A stretch of 64,000 bases of DNA from Mesorhizobium sp. L-2-11 (GTDB lineage Bacteria; Pseudomonadota; Alphaproteobacteria; Rhizobiales; Rhizobiaceae): the NCBI RefSeq assembly GCF_016756595.1, contig NZ_AP023258.1, positions 1-64,000 on the forward strand. Reading direction: 5' to 3'. Positions 45,105 to 54,736 of the stretch are shown here, piece by piece (position 1 is the first letter of the stretch; each line of letters begins with the position of its first letter). The notes under the pieces were generated by a model. It had not been told where the DNA came from. It ran no database searches and worked only from the letters and a program-made list of their open reading frames with translations. The translations under genes were made by a program, and so were the position numbers.

Positions 45105-46844
45105 ATGGCAAATGTAACTCGCGCTCTTTTTATCCTCGATTTCAGAGCGCCCAAAATACATCTGTGGAGTGGTAGTTACGATGCACCATTAGTCCCGATC
45201 AACGGTCAGCCGCTTTTGGATCGCCTCATCAACGCATGTTTCGAAAACAGCACTGAAGATGTCATTCTGGTTGAAAACGCTAGAAGTGACGCACTCGATA
45301 GGTTTCGCCTACGGTTCGGCACAACTATTCTTTCGTGGGGGGATTTGCCTGACAGCGGCCTCATTGAGAGAGTACGGGATTATGAGGGCGATACTCTCCT
45401 GGTATGGGGAACACCGCTTTTCGACAGTGACGTCCTTCACGGAATCGATACGGACAGCGGATTGCGTGGCTCTGCTTGGCGGCCCGACGCACCGACTGGT
45501 ATTTATCGATTGAGTGCTAATGTTCTACGGAATCTTTTGCTCGAAAGCCACGTGACGGCATCTGACGTTCCACATCAGACCTTTAGCAAGTTAGCCTTGG
45601 GTCTGTCCCGGCTGGAGATCGCGTTCCCTGGGGATGAGCTGAATGCTGGCTCCGAACTGCTCAATGTTTGCGACGGCGTCGATGTCTCCATAGCGGAATT
45701 TCGGTGTGACAAGGAGAACCTGCCGCGGCGTCTTGAGACCAGCGTCGGAGGATATTGGCGTAAGCCAATCGCTGAGCACATGCTTCTTTGCAACACCCGA
45801 TTCCCTCCGAAGACTTTTTACGACCGGCTAGCGACGAGGCTCGAAGGCGTATTAACATGCTATCCATCTCAGCAGATTGACATCGCTTCAATTGTTGGCG
45901 CGATGACCTCGCAGCAACCGGACTTCATTGCAGTCGGAAACGGGGTCACTGATCTCATACAAGCGCTCTATTCGACGCTGAACCCCGTAATTGCGATTCC
46001 CACCCCGACATTCGCCGGCTTTCAAACACCGCTCAATAACGAACGAAAGAAGAACTTCGTGCTCAGTCCGCCCTATTTCGATCTCGATGTTCGAGCTTTC
46101 TTTGAATTCGCAATAGCGACAGGCGCAGATACAGCAATCGTTGTAAATCCTAACAATCCGACCGGCCGACTAGTTGATTATGCTGACATGGCATGGTTGG
46201 CCGAGGCTCTAGGTTCTCGCGGGCGACGACTGATCGTGGATGAATCGTTTATTGATTTTCCCGCTGACGGCCGTTCAAACAGCGTTGAGAATCTGGTGCC
46301 GTCCTTTCACAATCTGATCGTAGTGAAGAGCCTTGGAAAGGTCTTCGGTCTCGGTGGAATCCGGCTCGGCTATCTCATGGCTGGCGATACCGAGCTCATT
46401 GCTGCCGTGCGCCGGAAACTGCCGTTGTGGAACATCAACGGTATCGCGGAATACACGCTGTTCCTGCTGCCCGAATTCGCAGAGGAACTGGAGGCCAGTC
46501 TAAGGGCATTGCGAGAGGATCGAGAGCACTTCATCCAGGGACTACGGACGGTACCGGGCCTCGACGTCGTGCCTTCGGAAACGAATTTCATCTTATGCCG
46601 GCTGCCTGAAAATTCGTTATCCGCTGCCGAACTCAAGCGTCATCTCATTCTCTTCGAATCCGTCCTTGTAAGAGAATGCGGCTACCAAGCCATGAACGAT
46701 GCAGATCGATATCTTCGGCTAACGGTTCGAAGTCGGGAGGAGAACGAAGAGCTGACAAAAATTCTGCAGCGCACCTTAAGCCACTTAACTACCACCTCTA
46801 AGGGCAAATGCTCTGATGTAACATTTGCGCCTCGAACTGATTAG
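45105..46844 (+). CDS. nucleotidyltransferase-like domain fused to a class I/II aminotransferase
   Basis: A 579-residue protein. The ATG at 45105 follows AGAGGAG; an upstream in-frame start at 45036 has no such site. Residues 1-~240 look like a sugar-nucleotidyltransferase fold (APLVPINGQPLLDRLINACFEN, DTLLVWGTPLF, GIYRLSANVLRNL) but lack the usual G-x-G-x-R loop. Residues ~250-570 form a PLP-dependent aminotransferase of the histidinol-phosphate/threonine-phosphate decarboxylase group: AIVVNPNNPTGRLVDY, RRLIVDESFIDF, VVKSLGKVFGLGGIRLGY (PLP Lys), LRLTVRSREENEEL. Such fusions occur in phosphonate and cell-surface sugar pathways (for example PntC-type proteins). The substrate here is unknown. 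Lower GC than its neighbours suggests separate acquisition. Confidence 0.7.
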   Translation: MANVTRALFILDFRAPKIHLWSGSYDAPLVPINGQPLLDRLINACFENSTEDVILVENARSDALDRFRLRFGTTILSWGDLPDSGLIERVRDYEGDTLLVWGTPLFDSDVLHGIDTDSGLRGSAWRPDAPTGIYRLSANVLRNLLLESHVTASDVPHQTFSKLALGLSRLEIAFPGDELNAGSELLNVCDGVDVSIAEFRCDKENLPRRLETSVGGYWRKPIAEHMLLCNTRFPPKTFYDRLATRLEGVLTCYPSQQIDIASIVGAMTSQQPDFIAVGNGVTDLIQALYSTLNPVIAIPTPTFAGFQTPLNNERKKNFVLSPPYFDLDVRAFFEFAIATGADTAIVVNPNNPTGRLVDYADMAWLAEALGSRGRRLIVDESFIDFPADGRSNSVENLVPSFHNLIVVKSLGKVFGLGGIRLGYLMAGDTELIAAVRRKLPLWNINGIAEYTLFLLPEFAEELEASLRALREDREHFIQGLRTVPGLDVVPSETNFILCRLPENSLSAAELKRHLILFESVLVRECGYQAMNDADRYLRLTVRSREENEELTKILQRTLSHLTTTSKGKCSDVTFAPRTD

Positions 46845-47030
46845 TCTTGTCAAATGCTGCGAGAGGGAAGCATGTCGCTTAGCCACAATCGTCGTAAAAA
46901 GCTCTTCGAAATGATTCAGACGAATGGCGAAGGTTAGCACCCGGTGAGGACCGCCTTGTTTGTGAGGACGTGAAGCGCTGTTGTCGTGGTTGATTTTCAT
47001 GACCACGATGCAAGCAGCGAGGATAGCCAC

Positions 47031-47429
47031 GTGTCCATTCATCGGATGGAGATTGTGAGTGGGACAGGTCGGCGTCGGAGTTGGTCGACGGCGCTGAAGG
47101 AGCAGCTTGTCTCAGAAACGCTGGAGCCCGGGGTCACGGTGACCGAGGTGGCGCGCCGCCATGATCTCGATCGGTCGCTGATTTATCGCTGGCGTCGCGC
47201 CTTTGGGGTGAGACGCGCTCGTGCGGCCGGGGCCTTTCTGCCGGTTGAAGTCGTCGACGACGCCGCGGCAGCGACAGAATCTTCGCCGCCAAGGATGACC
47301 AGTGCTCCTGCGCCGGGCGCGGGGCGGATCGAGATTGAGTTCTCTGATGGCTATCTCGTGCGGGTCGACAATCAGGTCGATGACAACGCTCTTGCCCGTG
47401 TTCTGAGGGTTCTGGCGCGCCAAGGATGA
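47031..47429 (+). CDS. tnpA: IS66 TnpA (HTH protein)
   Basis: A 132-residue IS66 accessory protein with a transposase-8-like helix-turn-helix: [45 protein letters not shown] start at 47031 follows GAGGAT; the ATG at 47046 is an alternative. The stop overlaps tnpB by ATGA. Confidence 0.85.
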   Translation: MSIHRMEIVSGTGRRRSWSTALKEQLVSETLEPGVTVTEVARRHDLDRSLIYRWRRAFGVRRARAAGAFLPVEVVDDAAAATESSPPRMTSAPAPGAGRIEIEFSDGYLVRVDNQVDDNALARVLRVLARQG

Positions 47430-47773
47430 TTCCGGTCCCGACTGGCGTTCGGGTGTGGCTGGCCACTGGTCACACCGACATGAGGAAGGGCTTTCCGTCA
47501 CTGGCTCTGCAGGTCCAGGAGGTGCTCAAGCGCGATCCCTTGAGCGGTCATGTGTTCTGCTTCCGCGGCCGCAGGGGTGATCTTTTGAAGGTCATCTGGC
47601 ACGACGGCCAGGGGGCGTGCCTGTTCACCAAACGACTGGAGCGGGGACGCTTTTTGTGGCCATCGCCGGCCGACGGCGCGGTGACGATCTCGACTGCCCA
47701 ACTCGCTTATCTGCTCTCCGGGATCGACTGGCGAAATCCGCAGGAAACCTGGCGCCCGACGTCGATGGGATAG
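47426..47773 (+). CDS. tnpB: IS66 TnpB
   Basis: A 115-residue IS66 Orf2 protein with the family signature [21 protein letters not shown] and [37 protein letters not shown]. It is required for efficient IS66 transposition in relatives. It overlaps tnpA by ATGA. Confidence 0.92.
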   Translation: MIPVPTGVRVWLATGHTDMRKGFPSLALQVQEVLKRDPLSGHVFCFRGRRGDLLKVIWHDGQGACLFTKRLERGRFLWPSPADGAVTISTAQLAYLLSGIDWRNPQETWRPTSMG

Positions 47774-47819
47774 CGGTTTTGTCTTTGCGATCGGGGGAGG
47801 ATGTGATTCGCTCGGGCCT

Positions 47820-48802
47820 GTGAAATCCGCCCCTGATTCGCTTCCGTCCGACCTTGCTAGCGCCCATGCGATGATCCTCGCCGAGCGGGCCGCGCGCATG
47901 GAGGCGGAGGCCGTTGCGGCGCGTGCTCAAGCGGTGAGCTCCTCGACAGAAGCGTTGATCGCATACCTCAAGCTGGAGATCGAGAAGCTGCGGCGCGAAC
48001 TCTACGGCAGCCGCTCGGAGCGCAAGGAGCGGCTCCTGGCACAGATGGAGCTGCAGCTGGAGGATTTGGAGACCTCAGCCACCGAGGACGAGCTGGCCGC
48101 CGAGAAAGCGGCGGCGCAGACGCAGTCGGTCAAATCGTTCGAGCGCAAGCGGCCGTCGCGCAAGCCGTTCCCAGAGCACCTGCCGCGCGAGCGCGTCGTC
48201 ATCGCCGCGCCCGAAAGCTGTCCCTGCTGCGGATCGGTGAAACTGTCGAAGCTGGGCGAGGACGTGACGGAGACGCTGGAAGTGATCCCGCGCCAGTGGA
48301 AGGTGATCCAGACGGTGCGCGAAAAGTTCTCGTGCCGGGAATGTGAGAAGATCACGCAGCCGCCGGCCCCCTTCCACGTAACCCCGCGGGGCTTCGCCGG
48401 CCCGAACCTTTTGGCGATGATCCTGTTCGAGAAGTTCGGTCAGCATCAGCCGCTGAACCGGCAGAGCGAACGATACGCCCGCGAGGGCATCGATCTGAGC
48501 GTGTCGACGCTGGCCGACCAGGTCGGCGCCTGCGCGTTGGTGCTGCAGCCGCTGCATGCGCTGATCGAGACCCATGTGCTTGCCGCCGAGCGGCTGCATG
48601 GCGACGACACCACCGTGCCCATCCTGGCCAAGGGCAATACGGCCACCGGCCACATCTGGACTTATGTCCGTGACGACCGGCCGTTTGGCGGAACCTCGCC
48701 GCCGGCCGCGCTCTACTACGCTTCGCGTGATCGACGACAGGATCACCCCGAGCGCCATCTGCAAGACTTCACCGGCATCCTGCAGGCCGACGCCTATAGC
48801 GG
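47820..48802 (+). pseudogene. IS66 TnpC transposase, 3'-truncated by the RIT element
   Basis: GTG start at 47820. About 328 codons of an IS66 transposase are present: an N-terminal coiled coil (LEIEKLRRELYGSRSERKERLL), a zinc-finger-like segment (CPCCGSVKLSKLGEDVTETLEVIP, CRECEKITQP), then the start of the DDE domain (LHGDDTTVPILAKG, GILQADAYSGY). At 48803 RIT sequence takes over and the frame ends at 48836, so the second half, including the remaining catalytic residues, is missing. Confidence 0.9.
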
Positions 48803-48930
48803 TTATGTTGCGGCCAGCCATATGTGGTCTTGCTGACCTATTCCCTTTGTCATCTGAGTATTTGGGGCCGATTGACGCAACATAAATGGCGAGTTTGGCT
48901 GCCGGACCTTTTCTCGTTTGGAGGTTCGCC

Positions 48931-50154
48931 ATGGATCACTTTTCCTTTTCCAACCAAGCCGCTGATGCCCTATTTCTGGAAGTGCCGTTCGCTGACGAGC
49001 GGAACCGCTATTTGCACCACTGCGCCGCACACGGAGCTAGGCCTGAAGTTCTTAGGGTCAAACGCAACGAACTCCTGTGGATCGCGCTACATCTCGGTCC
49101 AGAAGCCGCGGCCGGAGTCGGCATGGCGGAGTTGTTACCGATCGCGCAGGCTCGGCAGGATCTTCGCGGTGCGGCTACCGCTGCACGGCGGGTCATCGAT
49201 ATCGGGCGCCCCTGGCTGAAGTTCCTCGGCTGGTGGCGTGAACCCACTGTCATATTGTCATACCAGGGGCAACTCGACCGGTACGTCGCCTGGATGCGTG
49301 ACGAACGCGGTTTGACACCGTCGACGGTGGAGCAATGGGGGAGCATGACCGGCAGATTCTTACTGTGGTGCGAACAGGCGAACCGTCAGCTCAAGGATTT
49401 GAGGGCAGAAGACATCGACAACTATATAGCGACCCAAGGAGCCGGGCGCTGGGGTCGTGTCTCGATTGCACATGTCGCCTCCGCCTTGCGCGCATTTCTG
49501 CGATACGCGGCAAAAGAGGCGTGGTGCTCAGACCGCTTGGCGAGGTCAATATCGCGGCCTCGGCTTTATCAGCAAGAGTCTCTGCCATATGCCCCGGATT
49601 GGTCTGACGTCCAGAAGATGTTGGCCGCCGTCGACACGGACCGGCCCCGCGACATCCGGGACCGCGCGATCTTACTGCTGCTGGCTGTATATGGTATGCG
49701 GCGCGGCGAAGTCGCCGCACTGCAGCTCCACCAAATCGACTGGGCGGGGCGAACTCTTCGGCTTTTCCGCTTAAAGCGACGACAAGCCCAGATCTATCCG
49801 CTGGTGCCCTCTGCTGCTGAAGCATTGGCGCGCTACGTTGATACGGTGCGGCCGCCGTCGTCGTGCCAAGAAGTCTTTCTCCGTATGCAGGCGCCTCAAC
49901 GGGCCTTGAAGGCGGCTAGCATTTATAGCGTCGCCAATCGGCGATTTGTCGCGCTTGGCATTCAAGCGGCGCATCGGGGCGCGCATGCGCTGCGGCATGC
50001 CTGTGCAGTTCGCTTGCTTGCTGAGGGGCTGACCATCAAAGAGATCGGCGACCATCTTGGACACCGCAGCACCGCGGCAACAAGTGTCTACGCAAAAGTG
50101 AACATGACAGCTCTTCGCGAAGTTGGCGCCTTCGATTTGGGAGACGTCCTATGA
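48931..50154 (+). CDS. RIT tyrosine recombinase 1, copy 2
   Basis: Identical in protein sequence to the product of 17302-18525 (407 residues), with the same GGAGG ribosome site and ATGA overlap with the next gene. The catalytic residues LAVYGMRRGE, HALRHAC and LGHRSTAATSVY are retained. Confidence 0.9.
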   Translation: MDHFSFSNQAADALFLEVPFADERNRYLHHCAAHGARPEVLRVKRNELLWIALHLGPEAAAGVGMAELLPIAQARQDLRGAATAARRVIDIGRPWLKFLGWWREPTVILSYQGQLDRYVAWMRDERGLTPSTVEQWGSMTGRFLLWCEQANRQLKDLRAEDIDNYIATQGAGRWGRVSIAHVASALRAFLRYAAKEAWCSDRLARSISRPRLYQQESLPYAPDWSDVQKMLAAVDTDRPRDIRDRAILLLLAVYGMRRGEVAALQLHQIDWAGRTLRLFRLKRRQAQIYPLVPSAAEALARYVDTVRPPSSCQEVFLRMQAPQRALKAASIYSVANRRFVALGIQAAHRGAHALRHACAVRLLAEGLTIKEIGDHLGHRSTAATSVYAKVNMTALREVGAFDLGDVL

Positions 50155-51095
50155 AGCTGATCGACGTCATCGATGTCTACCTCGCCCGGCAAAGGTCACT
50201 GGGCATGCGCTTCGAGTCTGCCGGCCGCTTGCTCCATCACTTCGGGCGAGCAGTCGGCGATCGACAGATCGGCGAAGTAACCCCAGAATCGGTCATTGAT
50301 TTCCTCAATGGAGACAAGGGGCCGACCGCGACGTGGGCACTCAAACACAGGGTGCTGAGTGGCCTCTTTAGATTCGCAATAAGCCGCGGATATGCCGATC
50401 GCTCGCCTCTGCCGACAGTTCTGCCGAACCTGCCGCCGCAGCAGACGCCGTACGTATATTCGACCGAGGAACTGCGCCGACTACTGGAGGCAACGTCGAC
50501 TTTGCGAACGGGCTACAGCCAGCATGTACCGGCGATGTACCGTACGATGATCCTGCTCCTCTACGGAACAGGCATGCGGATCGGCGAGGCCCTGCGCTTG
50601 ACCTTGAAGGATGTCGACCTCGTCGAAGACGTCATCACCATCCATTGCACCAAATTCTTCAAGACTCGGCTGGTTCCAATTGGACCGAAGCTGTCTGGAG
50701 AACTGGCCGCGCATCTCGAGCGTCGTGGCTTGCTGCCAATGCCGCAGGGAAAGGCGGCGCCGCTATTCGCGTCGCGCGGCATTCGAGGGTGGACTTATCA
50801 GAGTGTCGTCACCATGTTCCAACATGTCCGCCGAGCCGCCGGAATCGAACGCCCGATCGGCGAACTGCGCCCTCCACGTATCCATGATCTTCGCCACACA
50901 GCGGCCGTGCACCGTGTCGTCGCATGGTATCATTCCGGCGAGGACGTCCAACGATTGCTCCCGCAACTCGCGACCTTCCTTGGTCACATCGACATCCGAT
51001 CGACCCAACGTTATCTGCAAATGACGCCTGAACTCCTGGAGGCGGCCAGCCAACGCTTCGCCCAGTATGCGATGGAGGGCAGCCATGAAGAATGA
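50151..51095 (+). CDS. RIT tyrosine recombinase 2, copy 2
   Basis: Identical to the product of 18522-19466 (314 residues), active-site residues intact, overlapping both neighbours. Confidence 0.9.
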   Translation: MKLIDVIDVYLARQRSLGMRFESAGRLLHHFGRAVGDRQIGEVTPESVIDFLNGDKGPTATWALKHRVLSGLFRFAISRGYADRSPLPTVLPNLPPQQTPYVYSTEELRRLLEATSTLRTGYSQHVPAMYRTMILLLYGTGMRIGEALRLTLKDVDLVEDVITIHCTKFFKTRLVPIGPKLSGELAAHLERRGLLPMPQGKAAPLFASRGIRGWTYQSVVTMFQHVRRAAGIERPIGELRPPRIHDLRHTAAVHRVVAWYHSGEDVQRLLPQLATFLGHIDIRSTQRYLQMTPELLEAASQRFAQYAMEGSHEE

Positions 51096-52080
51096 GATGC
51101 TCCTGGGACCATGGGTGCGGCGGTTCCTCCTTGAACATCTGGTGGCTGAACGCAATCTGTCCCGAAACACTCAGGCCAGCTACCGCGACACCTTGATGCT
51201 CTTGCTTCCGTTTGCCAGCAATCACGCGGCGCGTCCCATTGATCGAATGTCGGTCGAGGATCTGACACCGTCAATCATCCGTCAGTTCCTTGATCACCTG
51301 GAACGCGATCGAAAGTGCAGCGGGGTCACTCGAAACCAGAGGCTGGCAACCATACGCTCATTAGCAAGGTTCATTGGCATGCACTCACCGGTCCACATCG
51401 CGTGGTCCGGCGAAGTACGAGCGATGCCGTTCAAGAAGACCGCCAAGGCCATGATAGGATATCTCGAGAAGCCAGAGATGGACGCCCTCTTGGCACAGCC
51501 GGACCGTCGTACGCCTCTTGGCAATCGCGATTACGCTTTGCTTCTGTTCTTGTACAATAGCGGTGCCCGTGCCGATGAAGCGGCGCAGTTGATCGTCGAC
51601 AATTTGCAGCTGGGCCGGCAATCGTCGGTGCGACTGCACGGCAAGGGAAACAAGTTCCGATCATGTCCGTTATGGCCAGCCACTGCAACGACCCTATCGA
51701 AGCTCGTCGAGGGACGTGGCAAGCGGGATCCGGTCTTCCTGAATCGGATCAACTCGCCATTGACGCGGTTCGGGATCCACAGACTCGTGACCCACTATGC
51801 CGAGCTGGCGAGCAAAATAGTGCCGTCGATCGAGACGAAGCGCGTTAGTCCTCACACGATCCGACATACAACTGCAGTCCACCTGCTGCGCGCTGGCGTC
51901 GACATCAACACAATCCGTGCCTGGCTTGGCCATGTGTCTCTGGACACGACGCATGTTTACGCCGAAGTCGATATGGAAATGAAGGCCAAGGCGCTGGCTC
52001 GGGTCGACATCTCTGACCAACAAACCACGGTCTCCCAGCGCGCGCTACCGTCCCTAATGGCCTTCCTGAAGGCTCTCTAG
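51085..52080 (+). CDS. RIT tyrosine recombinase 3, copy 2
   Basis: Identical to the product of 19456-20451 (331 residues), active-site residues intact. It is followed by the RIT right end and the IS66 element 2 terminus. Confidence 0.9.
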   Translation: MKNEMLLGPWVRRFLLEHLVAERNLSRNTQASYRDTLMLLLPFASNHAARPIDRMSVEDLTPSIIRQFLDHLERDRKCSGVTRNQRLATIRSLARFIGMHSPVHIAWSGEVRAMPFKKTAKAMIGYLEKPEMDALLAQPDRRTPLGNRDYALLLFLYNSGARADEAAQLIVDNLQLGRQSSVRLHGKGNKFRSCPLWPATATTLSKLVEGRGKRDPVFLNRINSPLTRFGIHRLVTHYAELASKIVPSIETKRVSPHTIRHTTAVHLLRAGVDINTIRAWLGHVSLDTTHVYAEVDMEMKAKALARVDISDQQTTVSQRALPSLMAFLKAL

Positions 52081-52126
52081 CGCGGTCGTGAAGTGGAATT
52101 TTATGTTGCGGTGCAAGCGTAAGCGG

Positions 52127-53776
52127 TCAGCCGATAACGTCAGGCCTAAAGTTCCAAGGCATGAGCATTTCGATTTCGGATGCCGGCCAGCCTTGAGCGA
52201 TGCGGGTCAAGGTCTGCGAGAGCCAGTCGAGCGGATCGACGCTGTTCATTTTGCAGGTTTGCAGCAAGGTGGCTACCGTCGCCCAGGTTCGTCCACCGCC
52301 GTGGCTGCCGGCGAATAGACTATTCTTTCGCGTGATCGTCTGGGGCCTGATTGCACGCTCGACGATATTGGAGTCGATTTCGATGCGACCGTCCATCAGA
52401 AAGCGTTCCAGCGCCTCCCGCCGGGTGAGCGCGTAGCGGATCGCCTCGGCGGTCTTGGATTTTCCGGAGACCTTGCCCAGTTCCGCTTCCCATAGATCGA
52501 AGAGGCTCGCGACAATGGCCACGGACTTTTCCTGACGTAGCGCGGCGCGGCTTCCGGCATCCTTGCCGCGGACCTCGTCCTCGACCTTCCACAATTCGGT
52601 CATGGCGATGATCGAATCCGTCGCGGCCTGCGAGACCCCGCTGATGTGCAGGTCGTAGAATTTGCGCCGCAGGTGAGCCCAGCACCCGGCGAGCCGGATT
52701 GTTTCATTGCTGCCGGCTTTGGCCCGTGCCTTGACCAGGTTGGTATAGGCCGAGTAGCCATCCACTTGCAGGATACCGCTGAATCCGGCGAGGTGGCGCG
52801 CCACGCAATCCGCACCTCTGCTGTCTTCAAAACGATAGGCAACCATTGGCGGACTGGTTCCGCCATAGGGTCGGTCATCCCGTGCGTAGGCCCACAACCA
52901 GGCTTTCGTGGTTTTCCCGGAACCAGGGGCAAGGGTGGGCAAGGTCGTCTCGTCGGCGAAGACCCTTTCGCCCTCCTTGATGCGCTCCAGTATGTAATCA
53001 GCAAGCATCTGCAGCTCGAAGCCCAGATGCCCCATCCACTGCGCCATCAACGACCGGCTGATCTCGACGCCGTCGCGCAGATAGATCGCCTCCTGCCGAT
53101 AAAGCGGGAGGCCGTCGGCGTATTTGGAGACGGCGATATAGGCGAGCAGCCGCTCCGTCGGCAGCCCGCTTTCGATGATGTGCGCCGGCGCCAGAGCCTG
53201 GACCACGCCGTCACGGCCCCGGAAGGCGTATTTGGGACGGCGCGTGACGATGACCTGGAACTTCGGCGGCACGACGTCCAGCCGCTCGGATCGATCCTCG
53301 CCGATCAGAACCTTTTCAAGCCCCTCGCAGTCGGCCGGGATTTCCGGCTCGACGACCTCCTCGATGCGTTCGAGGTGGGCAGCAAAGCCCTTGCGCGGAC
53401 GCGGGGCGCGCTTCGGCTTGTTCCCGACCGCGCGGTCGAGTTCGCTCCGGATTTCCGAAAGGCCGGTCTCGACCTCTTCGAAGGCAAAGGAGGCCTGCTC
53501 GTCGTCGATGGCCAGGCGTAGCCGCTCGGAACGCGTGCCATGTTGCGTGCGCTGTAAAACTTTCAGGATTGACGTGAGATTGGCGATCCGCTCGCTGGCG
53601 CTTTTCTCGACAGCTTTCAGCCGGGCGACCTCCGCCTCAGATGCTGCGATCCGAGCGTCGGCGACTGCGATCCGGGCCTCGCTTGCAGCCTGCTCGCGAG
53701 CCATGGAAAGGATCATCGCCTTCAGCGCATCAACGTCGTCGGGAAGGGCAAGACCCGGTAGAACCATGGCAAGCAA
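52127..53776 (-). CDS. tnpC: IS66 TnpC transposase
   Basis: A 549-residue IS66 transposase. An N-terminal coiled coil (about residues 15-85) is followed by DIPADCEG-like and PPKFQVIVTRRPKYAF zinc-binding/linker text. The DDE domain has VFADETTLPTLAPG, GILQVDGYSAY and, further on, FLMDGRIEIDSNIVERAIRP. The C-terminus is YALTRREALERF then EIEMLMPWNFRPDVIG. Length and motifs indicate an intact gene. Confidence 0.94.
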   Translation of the reverse strand: MLAMVLPGLALPDDVDALKAMILSMAREQAASEARIAVADARIAASEAEVARLKAVEKSASERIANLTSILKVLQRTQHGTRSERLRLAIDDEQASFAFEEVETGLSEIRSELDRAVGNKPKRAPRPRKGFAAHLERIEEVVEPEIPADCEGLEKVLIGEDRSERLDVVPPKFQVIVTRRPKYAFRGRDGVVQALAPAHIIESGLPTERLLAYIAVSKYADGLPLYRQEAIYLRDGVEISRSLMAQWMGHLGFELQMLADYILERIKEGERVFADETTLPTLAPGSGKTTKAWLWAYARDDRPYGGTSPPMVAYRFEDSRGADCVARHLAGFSGILQVDGYSAYTNLVKARAKAGSNETIRLAGCWAHLRRKFYDLHISGVSQAATDSIIAMTELWKVEDEVRGKDAGSRAALRQEKSVAIVASLFDLWEAELGKVSGKSKTAEAIRYALTRREALERFLMDGRIEIDSNIVERAIRPQTITRKNSLFAGSHGGGRTWATVATLLQTCKMNSVDPLDWLSQTLTRIAQGWPASEIEMLMPWNFRPDVIG

Positions 53777-53843
53777 CAGAGCACAAAAACAGCCGCTTTC
53801 CCAACCGTTCCAGCCGCATGATTCATCTTGCCGCAGGCCGGTT

Positions 53844-54188
53844 TCAGCCCGTCGATAACGGCCGCCTGACCCTGGCCGGACGAATCTTTTTCCAGTCCAG
53901 TCCGGCCAGAAGCGCCATCAACTGGGCGTGGTCGAGACGCATGCGCGCGGCCGATATCCCCGGCCAGCAGAAGCTGTGATCTTCCAGAGTCTTCGAATAA
54001 AGACAAACCCCGCTGCCGTCCCACCACACGATGCGAACCCGGTCCGCACGCTTCGAACGGAATACGTGAAGTGCCCCCGAGAATGGGTCCAGGCCGCCAT
54101 CCCTGACCAGCGCCATCAAAGATGCCGCGCCCTTGCGGAAGTCGACCGGCTGGCACGACACGTAAACCACCACACCGGAAGCGATCAT
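53844..54188 (-). CDS. tnpB: IS66 TnpB
   Basis: A 114-residue IS66 Orf2 protein: GVVVYVSCQPVDFRKGAASLMALV, LHVFRSKRADRVRIVWWDGSGVCLYSKTLED. Its start overlaps the tnpA stop by ATGA. Confidence 0.92.
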   Translation of the reverse strand: MIASGVVVYVSCQPVDFRKGAASLMALVRDGGLDPFSGALHVFRSKRADRVRIVWWDGSGVCLYSKTLEDHSFCWPGISAARMRLDHAQLMALLAGLDWKKIRPARVRRPLSTG

Positions 54189-54592
54189 GCCTTACGAACC
54201 GCGCGGATGATCCTCGCCAGGCGATCGGGATCGACATCGCCGCCGGCGCGCACCACTGCGTCGCCAATGACGATTTCCACCGTGTCGCTGCCCACCGCTT
54301 CAAAGCGCGTGAACTTCGCCGGCTTGCTCGCTCCCTCCGTCAGTGGCGCAACCATGCCCGACGAAAGCGCCTTGCGGCGCCACGCATAGAGCTGCGAGGG
54401 GTCCAGCCCCTCGGAACGCGCAACCGCCGAGACATTGCCCCCTGGCGAGAACGCTTCGGCGACAAGCCGTGCCTTCTCTTCGTCCGACCGATGGCGCGGC
54501 TTGCGTCGGGACGGCACAGGCTCCGCCGTCAAAATCTCGAATGTTCGATGATGGCTCATACTGTCGCTCATAGGATTCTCCGCATGATTCAT
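54185..54592 (-). CDS. tnpA: IS66 TnpA (HTH protein)
   Basis: A 135-residue protein with the transposase-8 helix-turn-helix: SDEEKARLVAEAFSPGGNVSAVARSEGLDPSQLYAWRRK. Start at 54592, 56 bases inside the right terminus. First gene of the IS66 operon. Confidence 0.88.
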   Translation of the reverse strand: MNHAENPMSDSMSHHRTFEILTAEPVPSRRKPRHRSDEEKARLVAEAFSPGGNVSAVARSEGLDPSQLYAWRRKALSSGMVAPLTEGASKPAKFTRFEAVGSDTVEIVIGDAVVRAGGDVDPDRLARIIRAVRKA

Positions 54593-54736
54593 GCTGAAAA
54601 TGAGCGATCAACCGCCTGCACGCTACGTGGGGACGCCTACGCGCTTACCACATAGGAGCTGAAGACCCGTTTTTGCCGCCTTTGCCGGCCATCGGGGCAC
54701 TACCGAAATCGCCGACGCGTATACGGAGGAAAACGA

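Larger units (their letters stand above)
46970..48802 (+). mobile_element. IS66-family element 1, truncated by RIT copy 2
   Basis: Contains tnpA, tnpB and the 5' part of tnpC on the plus strand, in canonical IS66 order. The right end is lost where the RIT sequence begins at 48803. The left terminus is not clear; I see no exact GTAAGCG-type repeat, so the start is approximate. Confidence 0.8.
48803..52111 (+). mobile_element. RIT element (recombinase in trio), copy 2
   Basis: A second copy of the three-recombinase element, in the same orientation as copy 1, inserted in IS66 element 1 on the left. On the right it abuts the complete IS66 element 2 rather than the missing part of element 1, so the junction is chimeric. 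Confidence 0.78.
48803..52545 (+). repeat. 3743-bp direct repeat, copy 2
   Basis: Matches 17174-20916. Here the IS66 portion continues into an intact tnpC, so this is the parental arrangement for the right-hand side. Confidence 0.9.
52119..54648 (-). mobile_element. IS66-family element 2, complete
   Basis: About 2.53 kb from GTAAGCGG at 52119 to the complement of GTAAGCGCGTAGG ending at 54648, with tnpA, tnpB and tnpC on the minus strand. The flanking octamers (gtgcaagc and cacatagg) differ, so no target duplication survives. Its right end lies 88 bases from the traR start. Confidence 0.88.
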
